From Pseudomonas entomophila (lineage in GTDB: Bacteria > Pseudomonadota > Gammaproteobacteria > Pseudomonadales > Pseudomonadaceae), in NCBI RefSeq assembly GCF_029193575.1, contig NZ_JARGCS010000007.1, forward strand, positions 1 to 64,000: DNA of 64,000 nucleotides. Reading direction: 5' to 3'. This document shows positions 51,790 to 60,720 of this stretch, piece after piece; the first letter of the stretch is position 1, and the number at the start of each line of letters is the position of its first letter. The notes below the pieces were generated by a model. That model was not told where the DNA came from. It worked only from the letters and a program-made list of their open reading frames with translations, and searched no databases. Made by a program: the position numbers and the translations under genes.

Positions 51790-51809
51790 CTGGTCACACC
51801 CAATCGATA

Positions 51810-53132
51810 TCAGAAGATGCTGATCGGATACTCGACGAACACGCGCACTTCGTTGCCGTCGTCGTTGTAGCTGTTCTGTTGCACGGCGTTGTTGGTGCGT
51901 ACCCACGAACCGCGCAGCTTGACCGACAGGTCCTTGGCCGGGCCGTCCTGCACCACGTAGCGCAGCTGGTTGAAGATCTCGCGCTCCTTGCCTTCGCCGA
52001 AGCCTTGCGGGTTATCCGGGTTGCGGGTGTTGATGTTGTCACCCACCACGTAGGCGATCTTGTAGGTCAGGCCCGGAATGCCGAAGGCACCGAAGTCCAG
52101 GCCGTAGCCCAACTGCCAGGAACGCTCGTCCTCGGCGTTGAAGTCCGACCAGTAAGAGTTGGCCAGGTAGATGGTCGAACCACCGTCACCCACGCCCCAC
52201 GATTGGTTCTGGTAGCTGCCGTAGTTGTAGCCAGCGCTGCCGGTGTTGCGCTGGTGGGCCAGGGTGATCGAGTGCGGGCCGAAGGCGTAGGTGGCCGCCA
52301 GGCTCCAGATGGTATTGCGGTCACCGTTGAGGCTGGCACGCTCGACGAACTTCTTGTCCAGGTCCGACTTGTAGCCGTTGAAGTCCAGGGTCAGGGACTG
52401 GTCGGCGGCGATCGGGAAGACGTAGTTCAGGCCCAGGTAGTGCTTCTTCATCACGTCTTCGTTGTCGGCGGTGTACAGCGACGCGGTGAAGTTGTCGGTG
52501 ACCTTGTAGCTGCCGCCGAAGACGTTGATCGACTTCAGCACGCCGCTGTCGCGGCCTTCGGCGCTCTTGCGCGCTTCCTGGGTGAAGCGGCCGGCGTTCA
52601 GCTCCAGGCCCTTGATCTCCTTGGAGGTGATCAGCGCGCCGGTGAAGCTTTCCGGCAGCAGGCGCGAGTCGTCGTACTGCAGCACGGGCAGGGCCGGCAT
52701 CATGTCACCGTACTTGAGCACGGTGTTGGAGACGCGGAACTTGATCGCGCCACCGGCACGCGCCAGGTCGTTCGCCGCGGCGCTGCGGCCTTGGGCGTCG
52801 GTGGTGTTCTCACGCTTGAAGAAGTCGATGCCCGCGCCACTGTTGCGGCCCTTGCCGCCGTCCAGGCGAATGGCGTACAGGCCGAAGGCGTCGACGCCGA
52901 CACCAACGGTGCCCTGGGTGAAGCCGGAGGAGAAGGTGCCGATGAAACCTTGGCCCCATTGGGCGCGGTCTTTGGTGCCGTGCTTCTGGTCGCGGTTGAT
53001 GTAGGCGTTGCGCAGGAGGACGCTGGCGTGGCTGTCCTCGATGAAGCCTTTGCTTTCGGCCTGCTCATTGGCCTGGGCCTGGGTCGCGGCAATCAGTGCC
53101 AGGGCGACCAGGCTGATCCGGGTGTTCAGCAT
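51810..53132 (-). CDS. OprD-family outer-membrane porin
   Basis: The 440-residue precursor has a signal peptide (MLNTRISLVALALIAATQAQA, cut near AQANEQAE) and OprD-family marks: GFIEDSHASVLLRNAYINRD, WGQGFIGTFSSGFTQGTVGVGVDAFGLYAIRLDGG, NAGRFTQEARKSAEGRD, and the end VFVEYPISIF with a C-terminal Phe. OprD porins pass basic amino acids, peptides or aromatic acids; the substrate of this one is not clear from sequence. It starts at ATG 53132. It faces the Rhs immunity gene and is divergent from the TonB receptor. Confidence 0.92.
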   Translation of the reverse strand: MLNTRISLVALALIAATQAQANEQAESKGFIEDSHASVLLRNAYINRDQKHGTKDRAQWGQGFIGTFSSGFTQGTVGVGVDAFGLYAIRLDGGKGRNSGAGIDFFKRENTTDAQGRSAAANDLARAGGAIKFRVSNTVLKYGDMMPALPVLQYDDSRLLPESFTGALITSKEIKGLELNAGRFTQEARKSAEGRDSGVLKSINVFGGSYKVTDNFTASLYTADNEDVMKKHYLGLNYVFPIAADQSLTLDFNGYKSDLDKKFVERASLNGDRNTIWSLAATYAFGPHSITLAHQRNTGSAGYNYGSYQNQSWGVGDGGSTIYLANSYWSDFNAEDERSWQLGYGLDFGAFGIPGLTYKIAYVVGDNINTRNPDNPQGFGEGKEREIFNQLRYVVQDGPAKDLSVKLRGSWVRTNNAVQQNSYNDDGNEVRVFVEYPISIF

Positions 53133-53233
53133 TTTGCTTTCCTTATTTCCAATCAGAACGCTCTGCGATTTAAAACGCCAGGAAACCAACGCCCCTTCGT
53201 AGGTTCGACGCTATGCGGATCCAAACTGAAAGA

Positions 53234-53254
53234 CCCGCTGTGGGTAACAGCGGG
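53234..53254 (-). promoter_or_regulatory. Hairpin in the leader of the porin gene, possible attenuator
   Basis: CCCGCTG (53234-53240) pairs with CAGCGGG (53248-53254). On the minus strand TCTTTCAGTTT follows, as in a weak terminator, about 100 bases before the porin start. It might end transcription early. Confidence 0.35.
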
Positions 53255-53553
53255 CCTGTGCAGCAGCATGGCCAGATCGTGGCCAGCAGGCGTTGGGCCG
53301 AATCCTAGCCGCGTGCGCTTTCGAATGTCAAAAAATCGTGAAATGAAGGTTGATATAACCAAATTAACGCTTTGGCCTAGTGCAATTCCATGCCCTTGGC
53401 CAATTGACTAGATAATCCTTCTCTTTTCGGGACTTTCGTACCGATCCCGCACGCTGCGGATTCTTGCCAAATTCGAGCGCACACAAGCAAACAAGAATCA
53501 GTTACAAGCTGAAACAAACGTAAAGGAACTCCCTGACAAACAGGCAAGCAAGA

Positions 53554-53578
53554 GCAAATAGCAAGCATTACCATTCGC
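53554..53578 (+). promoter_or_regulatory. Candidate Fur box of the TonB receptor gene
   Basis: This 25-base site starts GCAAATAG, has CATTACCATT in its centre, and ends CGC. By eye it matches 19 of 25 positions of a palindromic Fur box of the form GCAAATnATAAT / ATTATCATTTGC. It ends 28 bases before the receptor start, where Fur-iron would block transcription. Confidence 0.55.
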
Positions 53579-53605
53579 ATCCTTTTCTGCCCACCCTACT
53601 TTCGG

Positions 53606-55717
53606 ATGCCTGTCATGCATGCTCCCTGCCGCCTGTCTCCCCTGACCCTGGGCCTGTCGCTGTTGTTCAGCGCAGGCCTGGCCAGCGCCGCCACCACCAC
53701 CCTGCCGGAAACCTCGGTGACCGCCGACGCCGAGCGTGAACGCGACAACCCGCGGGTCAAGGATGTCAGCACCGCCACCCGCACCTCGACCCCAGCTCGC
53801 TACGTGCCACAAGCGATCGACGCGGTGAAGACCAGCAACGTGCTGGACTACGGCAGCAACACCCTGGGCAAGGCGCTGGAAGGCATCCCCAACGTCAGCA
53901 GCGGCGCCGACACGCGCTTCGACAGCGTGCGCATCCGTGGCTTCGACGCGAGCAACGACTTCTACCTGGACGGCGTTCGCGACGACAGCCAGTACGTGCG
54001 CGATATCCACAACATCGAGCGCATCGAGGTGCTCAAGGGCCCGGCGGCGGTGCTGTATGGCCGTGGCAGCCAGGGCGGCATCGTCAACCGTGTGAGCAAG
54101 GCGCCGGAGCACGGTCGCCGCTCGACGATCGAAGCCCAGGGCGGCAGCGAAGACCTGCGCAGCCTGTACGCCGACCTCAGCGCCGACCCCAGCGACGACG
54201 TCAGCCTGCGGCTGAACCTGGGCAATCAGGACAACAACAGCTTCCGCGACGGCGTCGACGGCAACCGCCAACTGTTCGCACCGTCCATGAGCTGGCAGCT
54301 GACCCCAGACCTGAACTGGCTGGTGCAGTACGAATACAGCCGTTACAACCGCACCCCCGACCGTGGCATTCCTGGCGTGGGCGGCCGCCCGGCCGACGTG
54401 GGCCGCGACACCACCTACGGCGACACCCAGCGCGACTTCATCGACGACAAGGCGCAGTCGCTGCGCTCGCGCCTGAACTACCAGCTCAGCGACAACTGGC
54501 AACTGCGCCACACCCTGGGCCTGTTCAAGCTCAACAGCGACTTCGACAACACCTACCTGACCGGCTACACCCCGAGCACCAACCGCGTCACCCGCCAGCG
54601 CTGGCAGCAGGACTTGAACACCCGCAACCTGTTCAACAACCTCGAGGCCGAGGGCGACGTCAGCACCTGGGGCCTGGAGCACAAGCTGCTGGTGGGCCTG
54701 GAGTTCGGCAACCAGCGCCGCGACCCGATCCTCTACACCGCCGCCACCAGCGGCGCGGGCTTCCAGCCGGTGCCGAGCCTGGACCTCGACAACCCCGACC
54801 GCAGCCAGCAGCACAACGGGCGCATGGTGGTGTCGAGCAACAACCACACCGTGGTCGACAGCCGCGGCATCTACCTGCAGGACCAGATCCGCCTGAACGA
54901 GCAGTGGCAGCTGCTGGCCGGCGTGCGCTTCGACCAGTTCGAGGTCGAGACCACCAACAAGCTGCGCGGCCTGCGCGAGAAACAGGACGACAACAGCACC
55001 AGCCCACGCCTGGGCGTGGTCTACTCGCCCTGGCGCGAGCATTCGTTCTACGCCTCGTGGAGCCGCACCTTCTCGCCGGTGGGCGGTGGCCTGATCGGCA
55101 TCACCCCGGGCGCCACGGGCAATGCCAACGAAACCGCCCCGGAGCAGACTCGGCAGAAGGAGATCGGGGTCAAGAGCGACTGGTTCGACGAGCGCCTGAG
55201 CACCACCCTGGCGGTGTACGAGCTGGAGCTGTACAACCGCCGCACCAGCGACCCGAACAACCCGACCATCACCCTGCTGACCGGCCTGCAGCGCTCGCGT
55301 GGCGTCGAGCTGACCGCCACCGGCAATGTGGTGGGCAACTGGTACGTGCGCGGGGGCATCGGTATTCAGGACGCGACCATCGTCGAGGACAACAACGGTC
55401 AGGAAGGCAACCGGGTGAACAACGTCGCCCGGCGCAACGCCAGCCTGTTCGTGACCTGGAAGCCGGAACTGGGCTGGTACGCCGAGACCGGGCTGACGCT
55501 GGTCGGCGACCGCTATGCCGACACGCAGAACACCACGGTGCTGCCAGGGTACGGGCGCTGGGATGCGCTGGCGGGTTTGCGCACCCGTGACTGGGACGTG
55601 CGCGCGGCGCTGAACAACATCGCCGACAAGACCTACTACACCTCGGCGACCAGCGCGGCGCAGATCCAGTTCGGCGACCCGCGCAGCCTGGTGGTCACCG
55701 GGACCTACAGTTTCTGA
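53606..55717 (+). CDS. TonB-dependent receptor, probably for catecholate siderophores
   Basis: The 703-residue precursor has a signal peptide (cut near LASAATTTLPE), a plug domain (KALEGIPNVSSGADTRFDSV, IRGFDASNDFYLDGVRDDSQY, IERIEVLKGPAAVLYGRGS) and a barrel ending in VVTGTYSF. The plug sequence with DGVRDDSQYxRDxxNIERxEVLKGP is the Fiu/CirA/PiuA-type catecholate receptor pattern. No FecA-type signalling domain. An ATG three codons later (MHAPCRL) is an alternative start. A Fur-box candidate stands upstream and a REP hairpin follows the stop. Confidence 0.88.
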   Translation: MPVMHAPCRLSPLTLGLSLLFSAGLASAATTTLPETSVTADAERERDNPRVKDVSTATRTSTPARYVPQAIDAVKTSNVLDYGSNTLGKALEGIPNVSSGADTRFDSVRIRGFDASNDFYLDGVRDDSQYVRDIHNIERIEVLKGPAAVLYGRGSQGGIVNRVSKAPEHGRRSTIEAQGGSEDLRSLYADLSADPSDDVSLRLNLGNQDNNSFRDGVDGNRQLFAPSMSWQLTPDLNWLVQYEYSRYNRTPDRGIPGVGGRPADVGRDTTYGDTQRDFIDDKAQSLRSRLNYQLSDNWQLRHTLGLFKLNSDFDNTYLTGYTPSTNRVTRQRWQQDLNTRNLFNNLEAEGDVSTWGLEHKLLVGLEFGNQRRDPILYTAATSGAGFQPVPSLDLDNPDRSQQHNGRMVVSSNNHTVVDSRGIYLQDQIRLNEQWQLLAGVRFDQFEVETTNKLRGLREKQDDNSTSPRLGVVYSPWREHSFYASWSRTFSPVGGGLIGITPGATGNANETAPEQTRQKEIGVKSDWFDERLSTTLAVYELELYNRRTSDPNNPTITLLTGLQRSRGVELTATGNVVGNWYVRGGIGIQDATIVEDNNGQEGNRVNNVARRNASLFVTWKPELGWYAETGLTLVGDRYADTQNTTVLPGYGRWDALAGLRTRDWDVRAALNNIADKTYYTSATSAAQIQFGDPRSLVVTGTYSF

Positions 55718-55723
55718 TTCGCG

Positions 55724-55778
55724 GGCCTCATCGCGGGGCAAGCCCGCTCCAGGGACGGCGCGGCCCCGCGATGAGGCC
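55724..55778. repeat. REP palindrome after the TonB receptor gene
   Basis: GGCCTCATCGCGGGG (55724-55738) is perfectly complementary to 55764-55778 (CCCCGCGATGAGGCC), with a 25-base spacer. It begins seven bases after the receptor stop codon and may protect the mRNA or end transcription. Confidence 0.85.
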
Positions 55779-55802
55779 GGCACAGACACCCCACAAACAA
55801 AA

Positions 55803-55826
55803 ACGCCACCGCATTCGCGGTGGCGT
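55803..55826 (-). terminator. Rho-independent terminator of the small hypothetical gene
   Basis: ACGCCACCGC (55803-55812) pairs with GCGGTGGCGT (55817-55826) around ATTC. On the minus strand a TTTTTGTTTG tail follows, 16 bases past the gene end at 55842. Confidence 0.85.
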
Positions 55827-55841
55827 ACTGCACGCTGACAA

Positions 55842-56039
55842 TCAGTGCCAGACAGCCATCAAGGCCTCCAGCTCCGCGTCACTGATCAACCCCTGCGGGT
55901 ATCGCCCGTCCAGCAATCGACGTGTGTCGGTCATCCTGACCCGCTCGCTTCCATGGTGCTTCAACCACTGCGCCAATACCTTGAGCGATTCGTGATTCAT
56001 TCCCGATGGGGGCAATGCCGACTCACTAATTGCATTCAT
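55842..56039 (-). CDS. Small hypothetical protein (65 aa)
   Basis: The 65-residue protein (MNAISESALPPSGMNHESLK at the start, RYPQGLISDAELEALMAVWH at the end) is helical and soluble with no recognised domain. A GGGGAGT ribosome site stands in front of the ATG, and a clear terminator follows on the same strand, so a real gene is likely. The region DTRRLLDGRYPQGLISDAELEAL could form a small EF-hand-like or helix-turn helix unit, but I assign no function. Confidence 0.6.
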   Translation of the reverse strand: MNAISESALPPSGMNHESLKVLAQWLKHHGSERVRMTDTRRLLDGRYPQGLISDAELEALMAVWH

Positions 56040-56182
56040 TTACACGTACTCCCCGGGCCGTGAGCGGCTAAATTACTTGGGTTTTGTTACAGAACGGCTT
56101 TTTCGTATCCGCTTGAAACGCAATGGAAAATTAATACAAGAGCTATGCCAGCAAAGCCCACCGGTCGTCATCCGGCATAAAA

Positions 56183-56204
56183 AAGCCCCTCAAATGAGGG
56201 GCTT
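56183..56204 (-). terminator. Rho-independent terminator of aguA
   Basis: AAGCCCCTCA (56183-56192) pairs with TGAGGGGCTT (56195-56204), with outer GCATAA/TTATGC pairing. On the minus strand it ends in TTTTTTATG, 18 bases after the aguA stop. Confidence 0.9.
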
Positions 56205-56221
56205 ATGCGAACACAGGAAAA

Positions 56222-57328
56222 TCAGCGCTTGGCCGGTGCCGGTTGCTGCTGGGTCAGGCAGTGGATGTTGCCGCCGCCCAACAGCAGCTCGCGACCGGGG
56301 ATCATCACCACTTCGTGGTCCGGGAAGACCTTGGCCAGAATCGCTCTAGCCTGGGCATCCGCCGGGTCATCGAAGCTCGGCGCGATGATCCCGCCGTTGA
56401 CGATCAGGAAGTTCACATAGGAGCCGGCCAGGCGCACCGACGGGTCGCGCTCCTGGCTGCCGACCACTTGGTCGACGCCGGCACATTCTTCCTCGGTGGC
56501 GTACAACGGCCCAGGAATGGGCATCTTGTGCACCACGAACTCGCGTCCCTTGGCGTCACGGCTGTTTTTCAGCACCTCGTAGGCGGCGTGGCAACGCGCG
56601 TAATTGGGGTCGTTGGAATCATCGGTCCAGGCCAGTAACACTTCGCCCGGGCTGACGTAACAGCAGAAGTTGTCGACGTGGCCATCGGTTTCGTCGTTGT
56701 ACAGGCCATCGGGCAGCCAGACGATGGTGTCGACGGCCAGGTGGTCACGCAGGATCGCCTCGATCTGCTCGCGGTTCAGGTGCGGGTTGCGGTTGCGATT
56801 GAGCAGGCATTCCTCGGTGGTGATCAGGGTGCCTTCGCCGTCGACGTGGATCGAACCGCCTTCGAGCACGAAACCTTCGGTGCGGTAGCGCTGGCTGCGC
56901 TCCATCTCGAGGATCTTGGTCGCCACTTCCTCGTCACGGTTCCACGGCGCGTACAGGCCGCCGTCGAAGCCGCCCCAGGCATTGAAGCCCCAGTCCACGC
57001 CGCGCACTTCGCCGTGGTCGTTGATCACGAAGGTCGGGCCGGTGTCGCGCACCCAGGCGTCGTCGCTGCTGATCTCGACCACGCGGATGTTCGGCAGGTC
57101 CAACTGGCGGCGGGCATTCTCGTACTGGCCGGCGGACACGGCCACGGTGACCGGCTCGAACCGGGCGATGGCCTTGGCCAGGGTCACGTGCGCGGCCTGG
57201 GCCGGCTTGCCGCCCAGGCGCCAGTTGTCCGGGCGCTCCGGCCAGACCATCCACACCTGGGTCTGCGGCGCCCACTCGGCGGGCATGTGGAAGCCGTCGG
57301 CGCGGGGAGTCGAGTTGAGGGTTTTCAT
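56222..57328 (-). CDS. aguA: Agmatine deiminase
   Basis: The 368-residue cytoplasmic enzyme converts agmatine to N-carbamoylputrescine and ammonia in the arginine decarboxylase route to putrescine. It is a pentein-fold guanidino hydrolase. C357 in [12 protein letters not shown] is the nucleophile, with [10 protein letters not shown] and the His in [11 protein letters not shown] as further catalytic residues and WGFNAWGG for substrate binding. Length is standard. The usual partner aguB (N-carbamoylputrescine amidase) is not adjacent; the upstream neighbour is a phosphotransferase-aminotransferase fusion gene 242 bases away, which may act in related amine metabolism. A strong terminator follows. 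Confidence 0.95.
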   Translation of the reverse strand: MKTLNSTPRADGFHMPAEWAPQTQVWMVWPERPDNWRLGGKPAQAAHVTLAKAIARFEPVTVAVSAGQYENARRQLDLPNIRVVEISSDDAWVRDTGPTFVINDHGEVRGVDWGFNAWGGFDGGLYAPWNRDEEVATKILEMERSQRYRTEGFVLEGGSIHVDGEGTLITTEECLLNRNRNPHLNREQIEAILRDHLAVDTIVWLPDGLYNDETDGHVDNFCCYVSPGEVLLAWTDDSNDPNYARCHAAYEVLKNSRDAKGREFVVHKMPIPGPLYATEEECAGVDQVVGSQERDPSVRLAGSYVNFLIVNGGIIAPSFDDPADAQARAILAKVFPDHEVVMIPGRELLLGGGNIHCLTQQQPAPAKR

Positions 57329-57393
57329 GGGTAACCTCTGGGTGGCCCGGCGGGGGTGTGTGCCAGGGGGTTGGGGATGTGGGTGTCTGTGCG

Positions 57394-57472
57394 GGCCCTA
57401 TCGCGGGGCAAGCCCGCTCCTACAACGACAATGCTGTCCCCTGTAGGAGCGGGCTTGCCCCGCGATAGGGCC
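57394..57472. repeat. Paired REP elements (BIME-like) upstream of aguA
   Basis: Two 31-base arms (57394-57424 and 57442-57472) are perfectly complementary around a 17-base spacer. Each arm is a full REP (core GCGGGGCAAGCCCGC). They lie between aguA and the fusion gene and could end upstream transcription. Confidence 0.9.
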
Positions 57473-57570
57473 GCCGAATGTAATAAATCTAACCGATATA
57501 TATCGACTTTAAAAGCAACAACAGAGACCAATAAAGCATAACGATCACATTTAACTCGATACGAATCGAA

Positions 57571-60471
57571 TCAAAGCCCTTCCGCCAGCACCCGATCCAC
57601 ACTGTCGACGAAATAATCCACACTCGCTCGCGTGGTGCACATCGGCGGCTTGATCTTCAGGATGTTCAGGTAGTCACCGGTCGGCTGCATGAAGATCCCC
57701 AGCTCCCTCAAACGGTTGCACAGGGCCATGGTCTCCTCGCTGGCCGGCTCCAGGGTTTGTCGATCGCGCACCAGTTCCAGCCCCAGGTAGAAGCCTGATC
57801 CATGCGCCGCACCCGCAAGCGGATGTTTATCGACCAACGCCTGCAAGCGCGCCTTGAAATAGCGCCCCACGTCACGGGCGTTGTCCCACAGCCCCTCGTC
57901 GCGCATCACGTCCAGCACCGCCATGCCGATGCGGCAGCTCACCGGGCTGCCGCCGGCCGAGGAAAAGAAGTAGCCCTCGGCCTCCAGCGCCTCGGCGATT
58001 TCGCGGCGGGTGATGACCGCACCCAACGGCTGGCCGTTGCCCATGCCCTTGGCCATGGTGATGATGTCCGGCACCACGCCCTGCTCTTCGAAGCCCCAGA
58101 AATACTCGCCCAGGCGGCCATAGCCGACCTGCACCTCGTCGGCGATGCACACCCCGCCACGGGCACGCACCTTGGCGTAGGCCTCGCGCAGGTAGCCCGG
58201 CGGCAACGAGATGCCCCCGGCGTTGCCGTACACCGGCTCGCAGATCATGCCGGCCAGCTGGCGGCCACGGGTGTCGAGATCAGCGAGCTTGGCCTCGACA
58301 TCGCGCAGGTAGTCGGCGGCGCTGTCGGCCCCACGGTAGCGGCCGCGGAAGGTGTTCGGCGCCTCCACCGGATGCACCCAGTCCGGGCGGGTTTCCAGGG
58401 CCTGGGGGTTGTCGGCGATCGAGGTGGAGATGGCGTCGGTGGCCACCGACCAGCCGTGGTAGGCCTCCAGCACGCTGAGCAGGTCGCGCCCACCGCTGTA
58501 GGCCCAGGCCAGGCGGATCGCCAGGTCGTTGGCCTCGGTGCCGCTGTTGACCAGGAACACCCGGTCGAAGCCCTCGGGCGCGACTTCCAGCAGGCGCTCG
58601 GAGAACTCGGCGATGGCCGCGTAGTGGAAGCGCGAGTTGGTGTTCACCAGCGACCACTGGCGCGCCGACTCGGCGGCCATGCGCGGGTGGCCGTGGCCGA
58701 GCACCGCGACGTTGTTGAGCATGTCCAGGTACGCGCGGCCCTGCATGTCGATCAGGTAGTTGCGCCAGCCGCGCTCGATGTGCGGCGGCTGCGCATAGTA
58801 GTGCTTCTGCGAACGGGCGAAGCTGGCGTCGCGGCGCGCCAACAACGCCTCGGCGTCCACCAGCGGTGCGGCGTCGCAGTCGAAGCCCAGCAGCGCCGCG
58901 GGCGACGGGCACAGCGCCAGCCAGGCCTTGGCGTGGGACGGCGTGGCGAAGAACGGCGGCTGGCTGGCCGCCTCCAGGCACAGCTGCACGCGCAGCAAAC
59001 CGCAGGCGGCGCCCAGCGTCTGGCCCTTGGCGACCAGTTGGCCATCCTGCGGCGCGACCTCCAGGCCATCGAGCCACAGGCTCCAGTGCGCGGTGCGCAG
59101 GCAGCCGCGCGCGTCGCCGGTGCGCTCCCAGACACCGGCTTGCGGGGCCTGCAACGCCGTGCCGGGCAGCAGGCTCAATTCCACGCCCAAGGCGCAGGTC
59201 GCCGGTTCTTCAGGGCGATCGATGTGCGTCTGCGACAGGCGGTACTGCCCATAGAGGCTGCTGGCCGGCGCCGGCTGCGCGGCCAGCAGTTGCTGGTCGA
59301 AGCCGGGCTGCTCCCAGTTGCCGGCCTCGCAATGCGGGCTGAGCACGCCGAGGTCGACACGGCGTACCGAGGCGCCGTCCAGGCCCGGCAGCAGCGGCGC
59401 GCAGCCGCTCAGGTCGGGCGCCTGCGGCACAAGGCGCGCCGCCTGCAGGATCGCCGCCTCCATCAACGCGGCGGGCACCGCGGTGGCGGTGTCGAAGATT
59501 TCCCATTCATGGGCGATGTTGTCGCGGGTGTACTGGTTGTGCGGGTCGACACTCAATTGCTGCTCACTGCTCAGCACCAGCACGGCGGCGCGGTTCAGCA
59601 CCAGCGGCCACAGGGCGCGCAGCTCGGCTTCGGTCAGCGGGTTGACGGCCTGGTAGGCACTGACCGCCGGGAGGATGCGCAGCGGGTCGCCCTCGGCGTG
59701 GTGCAGCAAGGCCGCGCAGGTGACCGACAGGTCGGCGATGCGCCAGGTGCGCGAGAGGTCGCCGAAATCGATGACCCCTTGCAGTTGCCATTCGCGCTGG
59801 GCATCGCGGGCCCAGACCACGTTGTCGTCGGTGATGTCCAGGTGCACCGCCTGGCTCGGCAGTTTCTCGACCAGCGGTTGCAGGCGTTCGCGGGCTTGGC
59901 GCGCAGTCTTTTGCAGGCGCGCGCGCCGCGCCGGGTCTTTGAGCACCGGCAGCAGGTGCTCGATCAGCGCCTCGGCGTGGCGCGGGTCCCATTGCAAGGT
60001 GCGCTCCAGGCCCGGGTGGTCGAAGCCGGCCAGGGCCTTGTCGAGCCGCGCGCAGAGCGCGCCGAGCTCGGCCATCACGCACGCCGGCAAGTGCTTCAGG
60101 CGGGTCAGTGGCTGGCCATCGATGTATTCGAGCAGGCGTGCGCGCAACGGCTGGCCGGCGATGTCCAGCGCCAGCAGGTGCTCGCCATCGAGCGCCGGGC
60201 GCACGGCCGGCACCGGCAGCCCCTGGGCACGCAGGTAGGCCAAGGCCGCGTGCTGGGCCTCCAGCTCGACCTGGGCATAACTGCCATGGCACAGCTTGAG
60301 CACGAAGCGGCCCTGGTCGCTGTCCAGCCGGAAGTTCACGTCCTGTTGGCTGCCGAGGGGCACCAGGGCGCCGTGCAGGCCGTAGTAGGCCTGGGCGGCC
60401 TGGCTGGCCTGCTGCTCGGAAACCTCGGGACGGGGAAGGCTGGAACGGTGGATCAGGGTGTGCAACGGCAT
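57571..60471 (-). CDS. Fusion of APH-type phosphotransferase and class III aminotransferase
   Basis: The 966-residue protein has three parts. Residues 1-340 are an aminoglycoside-phosphotransferase-like kinase (FVLKLCHGSYAQVELEAQ with the ATP-site Lys, VHLDITDDNVVW as the catalytic loop, GVIDFGDL). Residues about 385-560 include a peptidase-M23-like segment (LSLLPGTALQAPQAGVW, DGQLVAKGQTLG) that lacks visible metal ligands. Residues about 565-966 are a class III PLP aminotransferase (NSGTEANDLAIRLAWAYSG, YHGWS, CIADEVQVGYGR, and K808 in ITMAKGMGNGQPLG). Related fusions are near ethanolamine-phosphate phospho-lyase in sequence type, so phosphorylation of an amino alcohol followed by PLP-dependent cleavage or transamination is plausible. 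Substrate is not known; aguA next door hints at amines. Confidence 0.85.
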   Translation of the reverse strand: MPLHTLIHRSSLPRPEVSEQQASQAAQAYYGLHGALVPLGSQQDVNFRLDSDQGRFVLKLCHGSYAQVELEAQHAALAYLRAQGLPVPAVRPALDGEHLLALDIAGQPLRARLLEYIDGQPLTRLKHLPACVMAELGALCARLDKALAGFDHPGLERTLQWDPRHAEALIEHLLPVLKDPARRARLQKTARQARERLQPLVEKLPSQAVHLDITDDNVVWARDAQREWQLQGVIDFGDLSRTWRIADLSVTCAALLHHAEGDPLRILPAVSAYQAVNPLTEAELRALWPLVLNRAAVLVLSSEQQLSVDPHNQYTRDNIAHEWEIFDTATAVPAALMEAAILQAARLVPQAPDLSGCAPLLPGLDGASVRRVDLGVLSPHCEAGNWEQPGFDQQLLAAQPAPASSLYGQYRLSQTHIDRPEEPATCALGVELSLLPGTALQAPQAGVWERTGDARGCLRTAHWSLWLDGLEVAPQDGQLVAKGQTLGAACGLLRVQLCLEAASQPPFFATPSHAKAWLALCPSPAALLGFDCDAAPLVDAEALLARRDASFARSQKHYYAQPPHIERGWRNYLIDMQGRAYLDMLNNVAVLGHGHPRMAAESARQWSLVNTNSRFHYAAIAEFSERLLEVAPEGFDRVFLVNSGTEANDLAIRLAWAYSGGRDLLSVLEAYHGWSVATDAISTSIADNPQALETRPDWVHPVEAPNTFRGRYRGADSAADYLRDVEAKLADLDTRGRQLAGMICEPVYGNAGGISLPPGYLREAYAKVRARGGVCIADEVQVGYGRLGEYFWGFEEQGVVPDIITMAKGMGNGQPLGAVITRREIAEALEAEGYFFSSAGGSPVSCRIGMAVLDVMRDEGLWDNARDVGRYFKARLQALVDKHPLAGAAHGSGFYLGLELVRDRQTLEPASEETMALCNRLRELGIFMQPTGDYLNILKIKPPMCTTRASVDYFVDSVDRVLAEGL

Positions 60472-60720
60472 GGTGCGAAACCTCGGCCTCTTTTTGCCTA
60501 TATCTCGCCATTACCTCTGCTCGGAAGCAAGAGGGGCGCGACCAACTCGCCGAAGCAGGAACGAGGGTGCTCGTAGCCTGTGCAGCGGGCACTCGATCAC
60601 AGCAGCCACCAGTGGTAAGACACAACATGTATCATGTGCCGCAGGTGCAAGGATGACCTGTCGAGCGGTACCTGTCCGAGCCCTGAATAATTCACTGACT
60701 AGCTGCAAGGCCATTCCAAC

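Larger units (their letters stand above)
53133..53605. promoter_or_regulatory. 473-base divergent intergenic region, oprD-type gene and TonB receptor
   Basis: It contains a hairpin in the porin leader (53234-53254), an AT-rich stretch (53320-53360) and a Fur-box candidate (53554-53578) in front of the receptor. I see no gene in it. Confidence 0.6.

Noticed and set aside
57325..57531. Short frames on both strands between aguA and the fusion gene
   Set aside because: They consist of the translated REP palindrome pair and are not genes.
57802..60576. 924-codon plus-strand frame opposite the kinase-aminotransferase fusion
   Set aside because: Antisense shadow with a low-complexity product; the minus-strand frame has intact catalytic motifs.
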